A stretch of DNA of 64,000 nucleotides from Edaphochlamys debaryana (taxonomy: Eukaryota > Chlorophyta > Chlorophyceae > Chlamydomonadales). Each line of letters begins with the position of its first letter. The stretch's first letter is position 1. Positions 57,701-64,000 of the stretch are shown in pieces. The stretch spans positions 62,001 to 126,000 of the forward strand of contig JAEHOE010000027.1 in assembly GCA_016858145.1 (NCBI GenBank), read 5' to 3'. The translations under genes and the position numbers were made by a program. The notes beneath the pieces were generated by a model. The model was not told the origin of the DNA and ran no database searches. It was given only the letters and a program-made list of their open reading frames with translations.

Positions 57701-60470
57701 TCGTCTCAAGGGCTCCTCGCTCCCAGCACGCGCGTTACATCGTTCCTGGCTTGAGCACCTTCCTCCGGTCCTTGTCTCCGTCTCCGCCCCTCTGCAGGCG
57801 GCCTGACGCTGACCGCGGGTGTGGGCCACTACCCCGCCATCGCTGCCGTGTACGACGCCCTTCTCAAGACGGAGCCGGACAGGTGGGTGCCAATGAACGC
57901 ATGGGGGCTTGCACACGTAGTGGGTTCGGGTTGGGTGCACCCAGGCAGCCATGTTCTCTTGCCTTTCCGTCCAGTCACGTTGCGCTGACCGCCTGCTGCC
58001 GTCTCTCTCGCCTCCAGGATTGAGCCCTTCGCCCACCCCGCAATGCTCTGGGCCACCCTGCCCCGCATCCTAAAGGACTACGGCCAGACCGCGAGCGTCG
58101 AGCAGACGGCAGCCATTGAAAAGGGCTACAAGAACCTCAACACGCTCACCAGCGACAGCTGGGGACTGATGTGGAGCCTGCCGGAGCGGTTCAGCTGGCA
58201 GCAGACAAGGTGAGGCCCACCGACGTCAAGCCCCTGGGAGCTTCACTGCTCCACGGGGTGTTGACGCTTTCTTCACTGCTGGGCTGTTCACTGCAAGCCC
58301 TCGACATCATCTGCACACGCACCAAACTACTGTGCCCTTGAACCTGCCGCGTCGCAGGGCCGACACGGTTCTCAACCTCTGGGCCAGTTTCCTGGCCACC
58401 CTGTACCACGACCCGTCCGACCCGTTCGCACCCTTCGACGGCGCCTGGGGCACTCTGTACGACGTCCTGCTGCCCAAGTGGACTAATGCGGTCATGAACG
58501 AGGTGCTCAAGGATGCACAGCAGTCCCGCTGGCAGACTAGTCAGCCGTACGGCGACTTCAATACACTGGCCTGGCTCTAGTGAGTGGGGCGTGGTCTGGG
58601 CAGAGCAAGGGGTGCAGGGGGCCTGGAGGAGGAAAAGGGTAGCGGGGGGAACCCCGGAGGTCCTCAACCTCAGCGCTCTGTCGTGCTCAGCCTGTACCCA
58701 TCCCCCTCCTGTATCCCTCCCGTGTCCTGCCCCTCCCCAGCCTCTCGGCGCCCTCCAACTGGCTGGATCTAATCATGGTCACGGATGAGATCAAGACCGA
58801 CCTTTCGCTGGCCTCCCTGTTCGCCGCCGCGCCCAAGCAGAGCCGCCAGGTGCGCTTTCCCAGCTGCGGCCACATGCCGTCATTCACCGTCTCAACCCCC
58901 CCCCCCCCCCACTTTCGCAGCGAGCGGCTGGACCTCTACGCGATTGCCGTACGGTACCGGCACACAATGCTACCGTGCAAGCCTCACCTGACTTCCCATC
59001 CTGCTCCACTGCAGACGCGCGTGCTGATCGCTCTGGTCGCGCTCAAGACGGGCAGCGAGGCGGCGCTGGTGACTGCGGTGGCGAACGAGGTCACCTCGGC
59101 GCTGCGGACGCAGGGACGCACCACCTACGTCGCCGCGGGCCCCGGCTCCGCCTCCGCCTCCCCCTACGAAGACCAGTCCCTGTGCCTGCTGCTGCTGCTG
59201 CGGGCCGGTGCCACCCACCAGCTCGTGCCAAAGCTCGCGGCCTACGTGGCAAACCCCGTTCCCAGCACGTCCTACAGCATCTTCTCGTACATGCCGTCGT
59301 ACTACGGACAGGGCCTGGCGGCTGCCGTACTGTCAGAGTACGACAAGAAGCGCGGCAGCGCCAAGCCCGATGTGGACCTCAAGGCGGATGCTAATGACCT
59401 TGTCGTACTGGAGGCGAGTACGGCACTTGCCAGGGGGAGCTCAGAGGTTCAGAGTCCGGGATAAGCGCCATGTGCCTCGCAAGTAACGCCCAGGCTTCTC
59501 CCGTACACAGCTGTTTTGAATGCCCTTCCACACCCCCTCCCTCCTCCCAGGGCTCCTTCCGCGTGGGCGGCAACCTCAGCCCCATCTCCAACACCACTGC
59601 CTGGGAGGACATCCCGCCCCCGCCCGCCGGATCTCCCTCGGAGCTCAATTTCCAGGCAAGGGCGGGTATCGGGTGGTACCCCCGGGGACCGCTCTCTTCC
59701 CTTTCCTCTTGCCCCAGCGCCTGACCTGTACCCCTGTCCCCGCCCCTTCCTGTCCCCTCCAGGTCACGGGCAGCGGCGAGGTGTCCGTTGCCGCCGCCCT
59801 CCGCTTCGTTCCCTCCGCGCTGCTGGCCTTCCCCAGCTACCGGGGCGTCTACGTGGAGGCGGCCCTGCAGATGGTGGACCCGCTCTCGGGCGGTCCCACG
59901 GGTCGCCGCGTCACGGCCGTGCCCCTGGCCTCCGTGGTGGCGCTCACGGTGCAGCTCACCACCCCCGACGACCTGGCCGCAGTGACGCTGTCCGTCATGA
60001 TGCCGGCGGGGCTGGAGCCGCTCGACCCCAACCTGCAGACCGGCGTGTCGAGCGGCTGCGGCGCGGGCGCGGTCGAGGCCAGCGTGTGGGGCAGCTTCTA
60101 CCGCTGGTGGTGGTGGCCCGTGTGCCCCGCCCAGGAGACCCGGCCCTCGGTGGTCACCTTCAACTGGATGCGCCTCTCGGCCGGCACCTCCTCCGTCACC
60201 GTGTACGCGGTGGCGGCGTCGGTGGGCAAGTTCGTGGTGCCGCCCATCCGCGCGTGGGCGGACGACCAACCTGAGCTCATGGGAATGACGGCCGGCAGCT
60301 CCGTCACGGTGTGTGCGGACTGCGCGGGACCGGCGTACGGCACCCCGCCCGCGCCGCCGCTGCCCTGCCCCGGCGACTGCAGTGGCCACGGCACGTGCAA
60401 CCTCAAGACCGGCCGCTGCCGCTGCGACGGCGGGTGGACACGAGCCGACTGCAGCCGGGCTGTGGCCTAA
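48719..60470 (+). CDS. Secreted alpha-2-macroglobulin-like protein with C-terminal EGF-like module
   Basis: Thirty-four phase-consistent exons give 2230 aa; boundaries include 48719-48937, 49189-49254, 49433-49574, 51429-51735, 53178-53546, 54442-54840, 55010-55451, 57798-57882, 59015-59413 and 59763-60470. Residues 1-26 form a signal peptide. The body is a chain of beta-rich modules; ITVSVHGASKPVEVTLYAVD with KAFLDLLPYDLPEPE (from residue 1255), and later FRDSAQ-like FLRDSAQFKVTP followed by GPDGKTTFVFKAPQKLGTYVIRA, are typical of the macroglobulin/bacterial A2M core, and helical segments from about 1640 onward fit its alpha-alpha toroid. The usual C-x-EQ thioester is absent where it would be expected (after GGLTLTAGVGHYPA). 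The last 34 residues are EGF-like (CPGDCSGHGTC, then CRCDGGW). Three introns begin with GC, after 55708, 59413 and 59655. A protease-trapping role is inference; without the thioester it would act non-covalently or structurally. Confidence 0.75.
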
Positions 60471-61284
60471 GCAGCTAGTTGCGCAGCGCGCAGGGTGCCC
60501 CCAAGCCGAGGCAGGCGATCCAACTCTGAGCGGATGGGAACCTAGATGGGTTGCCCCACATGGTATCCGCTTGCTCCATACATAAGCATGATGTATCCTG
60601 CATTTGGTTGCGTGCGCTCGGACTGCATGCGGACGACACGCCTCACGGCGATGCGTGCGTGGGACCTATGGGATCGACTGAGTGCTGGCCACAAGTAAGC
60701 AAGAGTCCGCATGCCACAGGTTACCAGCGAGCGCATGGCTTGGAGATGAATGGACAAGCACCAATTGAGCGTCCTAGTGTTGCTTTAGACTTCCCCATTC
60801 TTGTTGGCGGCTCCCTTGAGCCACCGTTTTGCTTCTTATCTGAGAATGTGGGCGTACGGCTGTTGCGTTGGCATCCTGCCAAGCAAGTCCCCCGGGAAGA
60901 AGGTTGCAGATAGGGCCCCGCCATGGGATGGGTGGACGGAGGCCGGCTATCGGTCAGTGTGCGTGCCAGGGCAGCCAGGGGGCAGTGCAGTGGACGGGTA
61001 GAATGGGCAAGACTCTTGCAATGGTGTACACCCCGCTATGCGGCTGCTGTTGCCAGTTTGTTGGTTTGTGCACGTGTCATATGCTCGGAAGAAAGCTGCC
61101 GCATGGGGGTACAATGCACCGCTGATTGCTCATGATGCATGCATGGGGACAAGCCAGTCAGAAGAGCTGGGTTTTGGGGTTTGAGGTTTCAGGGCCATGT
61201 AAAGGAACCGAGGTCCCCCGAACCGCCGTCCATGCCACGGTACAAAATGACCGACTGCCGACCCTAAGCATTCCTTAGATTCCG
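60471..61284 (+). other. 3' flank of the macroglobulin-like gene
   Basis: Probably the 3' UTR up to about 61,215, ending after the TGTAA motif at 61198-61202. No other gene is visible. Confidence 0.55.
61198..61202 (+). terminator. TGTAA polyadenylation motif
   Basis: TGTAA on the gene strand 728 bp after the stop of the macroglobulin-like gene, the first such motif downstream; a long 3' UTR is usual in chlorophycean algae. Confidence 0.6.
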
Positions 61285-62260
61285 ACTGCCTCAGGAGCAT
61301 AACCCTTTCTTGCCTCCACCCCCTGAGACGACATCAAACTGCCCGGCAGCCAACACACTTCACATACAACACATCCAATAGTGAGCGTAGGCAACCGATT
61401 CCACTGCCCACCGCTCTGCGTGGCGCCAGCCCCAAGGCGAACCCGTGAGTGATGGGGTACACACATGTAGCATGAAGGTATCAGCTTATATACTGCCCCA
61501 AGCACACGTCAGGTATGCCGATTTCCGGGACCGGCGCCCCGCCTCAGGAGCATGACCCGCCCTTGCCAACCTGTCAACCGGCCTAGCAACGCACCCAACA
61601 CACTTTGATCAGGCCTCTTACTGATCGGGTCGGACACGACGCCAGGGCTAGGGGGCGCCAGCCAAGCAAGACGAACCCAGACCTTGGACCCCTACCACGG
61701 GTTTACCGTGGGGTAAGCACTGCCGCCCACCAGTCCCATGGGTATCAAGGCAGGTGCGCCCACCCCTTCGCTCAACTCACAAAGACAGCTACAGGGACAG
61801 CACGCAAGAAACGGAGGCAGACCCGCTTGCAGCGGGAAAACCGTGAGCGCAACCCTTCCTTGCCTCTAACTCTGTCTGAGGGGACGACATCATCCTGCCC
61901 AGCTCTCACCCCAGCAGTCCAGCGGCATTAATGGCAAGGCCACGCCCTTGCCAAGCAATGCACCCAACACACTTCACGATTTCACTTCACGATTTCACTT
62001 CACGACTTCCGATTCCACTGCCCACCGCTCTGCGTGGCGCCAGCCCCAAAGGCGAACCCAGACCGCTGACCACAGGGTTCACCTGTGGGGCAAGCACTGC
62101 CGCCCACCAGCAGTCCGATAGGTATTAAGGTGGTTACTTCCACAGCATTTGGATTGAGCTGCGCCCACACCTTCGCTCAAATCACAAAGACAGCTAAAGG
62201 GACAGCACGCAAGAAACAGAGGCAGACGCGCTTGCAGAGGTGAAATCGTGATGGATGAAA
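61285..62260. repeat. Array of diverged, interleaved direct repeats
   Basis: Several modules occur two or three times: about 61395-61444 with 62009-62060; about 61690-61752 with 62071-62130; about 61772-61852 with 62174-62250; and caacacactt-containing segments near 61,345, 61,595 and 61,965. A 13-bp unit (cacttcacgattt) is present three times at 61970-62008. Module order is only partly kept, as in decayed repeats of a non-autonomous element or a local satellite. No coding capacity was seen. Confidence 0.8.
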
Positions 62261-63086
62261 TGTGGGGTGAGCACGCAGAAACACGATAGGGGGCATATGG
62301 CTATTGTATTATCCGGCATGCGTAGCAGTGAGGAAACTACGCAGTCTCACTATGAGCGCCCTCGGTCCATAGGATCACTCAACGCCTACAGTGGTAGGTC
62401 CTCAGCATAGCGGCTCTGCGGCTGGAACAAGAAGTACGGAATCCTACCTGACGGTAGATATAAATAGTTAGCAACCAGTCACCGTGTACGGTGGTCATAA
62501 CAAGCTTGGGGACTAGCTATCAAAGGTGATATAGCTAGGTGCAAAACGGCGTACTCCCGCATAATGTGACACTGCAGACACAGAAGTCAATAAGCAACAC
62601 GTGTGCTGTGCGCTGCGCGCAGCCTCCCTTGCTTAAGCAGAAGAAGTATCCACCCTGCTCACGGCGATTCTTCTTCTTCCCCCGCCGCCCAGGCCTCCGA
62701 TGAAAGCAGTAATGCCCTTGCAGTCAGCCACGGGCCCTGCAAACCCAACAGCAACTACTTATGCTCGTGCAGTATTGAGTATCTATTACCAGTCAATGCT
62801 AAGAGTAGGCTATGGGGTTGGCCTCTGCACATAGCAGGCCCACCAAGGATCTTCCGGGCCCGAACCCGGCCCATGCGCTCTCCTCATGCCCCAACCCGGG
62901 CCGGGGCCATCTCAACCATGATTAATCACATAAAGGCGTGTGCCCCGAGGACTGCTGCCAGGGCTTGCTGCGTTGAGCTTACGCCATTTCCTTGAGTCAT
63001 CCCCGTCATTGCGTTCACCACCATCTCCCAAATGCCGCCGCCACATCTGCACAGTAGTGCACTCCCGCTCCATCGCACCTAGGGCT
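62261..63086. other. AT-richer intergenic region
   Basis: Noticeably lower GC than its surroundings between about 62,280 and 62,600, with no open frame, RNA gene or repeat I can define. It could be the remnant of a mobile element or simply an intergenic spacer plus the 3' flank of the minus-strand frame to the right. Confidence 0.45.
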
Positions 63087-64000
63087 TCACAAACCTCGCC
63101 GCCCGGCCCCGCCCAGCCTGTCAGCGCCGTCACTCTCGCCGGTACCGCTCTCGCCAAAGCACGCAAGGGCGCCCATAACACGCGCTAGCCAGCCTCCAAT
63201 TTGCCGCCGTCCCCCAGAGCCGCGCACCCTCTCGCCGCTGCCGTACGATGGCGGCTCTGCCGCCTTTGGCTGCGCCCCAGGGAGGCCTGCGGTCCACGTA
63301 GTCGCCCCCGCCGTGCCCAAAGGGCTCTGCTCGGAAACGGACAGCAAAGATCCGCACTGCCCGTACCGGCCCGAGCCGCCGCCTGCAGGCCCTGCCGGGC
63401 GGCCTCCGTCACCGGCGCCGCAGGACCCCCTGCTGGCAGCCGCCGCTGCTGTGCCAGTGACTGCGGCCTCGGTTGCCGCACCAGCGTCCGCCAGGGCTGC
63501 GGCGGCGTGGCTCTGCGCAATCAGACGCAGCCTGGCGAGCCCGGAGGTGGGGCCCTCGCTGCTGCGATGAGCAGCAAGCGGAGAACCGGGGCCGGCGGTG
63601 GCGGCGGCAGCAGGAGGCGGAAGCGCCGTGAGCACGCCCTCAAGCACAGGGCCCAGGCTTCCCAGTACACCGCCGTACGGCCCGTAGTTGCTGCCGAACC
63701 AGCTGTTGCCGTACATGCTGACGTCAGCGCCGCCGCCGGGTGTCTGGCCGGCGCTGGCCTGGCTGGCGGAGGCTGCCTCCAGCCACGCGAGGCCCGCCAG
63801 CTCGTCACTGAGGACGCGGGCTGCCGGAAGCCGGCTCGAGCCGTTGCGGCTGGCGGCGGGGAGCGGATCGCTCCCCTGCACGGCTGCTTGCAGCTGGCGT
63901 CCAGGCGCCGCGGTGGGGACAACGGGCGCTGCGGCAGCCGCTTTGCCGCCGCCACCGCCGGCCGCTGGCCTGGTAGTGGCGGCGGGGACAGTCGCATGGC
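63087..64000 (-). CDS. Ala/Gly-rich C-terminal part of an unrecognised protein
   Basis: A minus-strand frame is open from the right window edge to a stop at 63087, about 304 codons. It runs from an Ala/Pro/Gly-rich region through GLAWLEAASASQASAGQ, YGNSWFGSNYGPYGG and a long Ala-rich helix-prone stretch (AQSHAAAALADAGAATEAA) to a Gly/Arg-rich end. No domain is recognised. In GC-rich algal DNA such a frame can arise by chance, but its length, consistent Ala/Gly composition and Tyr/Trp-containing island favour a real terminal exon of a larger gene. Introns within it cannot be excluded. Confidence 0.4.
   Translation of the reverse strand, partial: HATVPAATTRPAAGGGGGKAAAAAPVVPTAAPGRQLQAAVQGSDPLPAASRNGSSRLPAARVLSDELAGLAWLEAASASQASAGQTPGGGADVSMYGNSWFGSNYGPYGGVLGSLGPVLEGVLTALPPPAAAATAGPGSPLAAHRSSEGPTSGLARLRLIAQSHAAAALADAGAATEAAVTGTAAAAASRGSCGAGDGGRPAGPAGGGSGRYGQCGSLLSVSEQSPLGTAGATTWTAGLPGAQPKAAEPPSYGSGERVRGSGGRRQIGGWLARVMGALACFGESGTGESDGADRLGGAGRRGL

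Noticed and set aside
63087..63881. Calling a complete gene starting at 63881
   Set aside because: The codon there is GTG, and the frame stays open to the right edge, so a partial gene is the better reading.
1..64000. CRISPR arrays, tRNA or rRNA genes, bacterial operons
   Set aside because: No regularly spaced identical repeats with unique spacers, no tRNA-like cloverleaf and no rRNA core sequence was noticed by eye; gene structure is eukaryotic. A tRNA search program was not available to me.

Overview
The window looks like nuclear DNA of a chlorophyte alga of the Chlamydomonas/Volvox type. It is GC-rich, its genes are split into many short exons by GT-AG (sometimes GC-AG) introns with C-rich acceptor tracts, two genes are followed by a TGTAA polyadenylation motif on their own strand, and it carries a complete plastid-type algal [FeFe]-hydrogenase gene. 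All gene models were spliced by hand. Exon boundaries were accepted only when the reading phases matched across every junction, so the models are internally consistent but untested against transcripts.

Left part (1-17,000): a minus-strand membrane-protein gene, partial at the left edge; a minus-strand multi-pass membrane protein with a bestrophin-like layout and a 583-residue low-complexity tail (3727-11211); and, divergently transcribed, HYDA on the plus strand (12179-16959; 14 exons, 493 aa, all H-cluster cysteines present).

Middle (18,886-44,181): four tandem minus-strand paralogs (copies A-D) of a secretory-pathway glycosyltransferase resembling family GT49 (LARGE/B4GAT1-like). They share a 12-exon structure, including a 25-nt microexon, and differ mainly in signal peptide and in an acidic insert in exon 4. 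A plus-strand gene for a secreted beta-propeller (SdiA-regulated/YjiK-like) sits between copies B and C.

Right part (44,669-64,000): a plus-strand secreted protein with fucosyltransferase-like motifs; a 34-exon plus-strand gene for a 2230-residue secreted alpha-2-macroglobulin-like protein with no recognisable thioester and a C-terminal EGF-like module; a repeat-rich stretch (61,285-62,260); and the 3' part of an Ala/Gly-rich minus-strand reading frame running off the right edge. Most gene products of the middle and right parts appear destined for the secretory pathway or cell wall/extracellular matrix, which suggests, without proving, a neighbourhood concerned with glycoprotein modification and the extracellular matrix.

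The most unusual signal is a set of exon-boundary echoes. Partial copies of exon ends, often including the splice site, lie about 80-165 bp from the real exon, inside the neighbouring intron. They occur in HYDA (several), both left-hand membrane genes and the propeller gene. This fits intron birth or growth by tandem duplication of splice-site segments. A second signal is that one intron of the glycosyltransferase array (intron 10, beside the microexon) is strongly conserved in all four paralogs.
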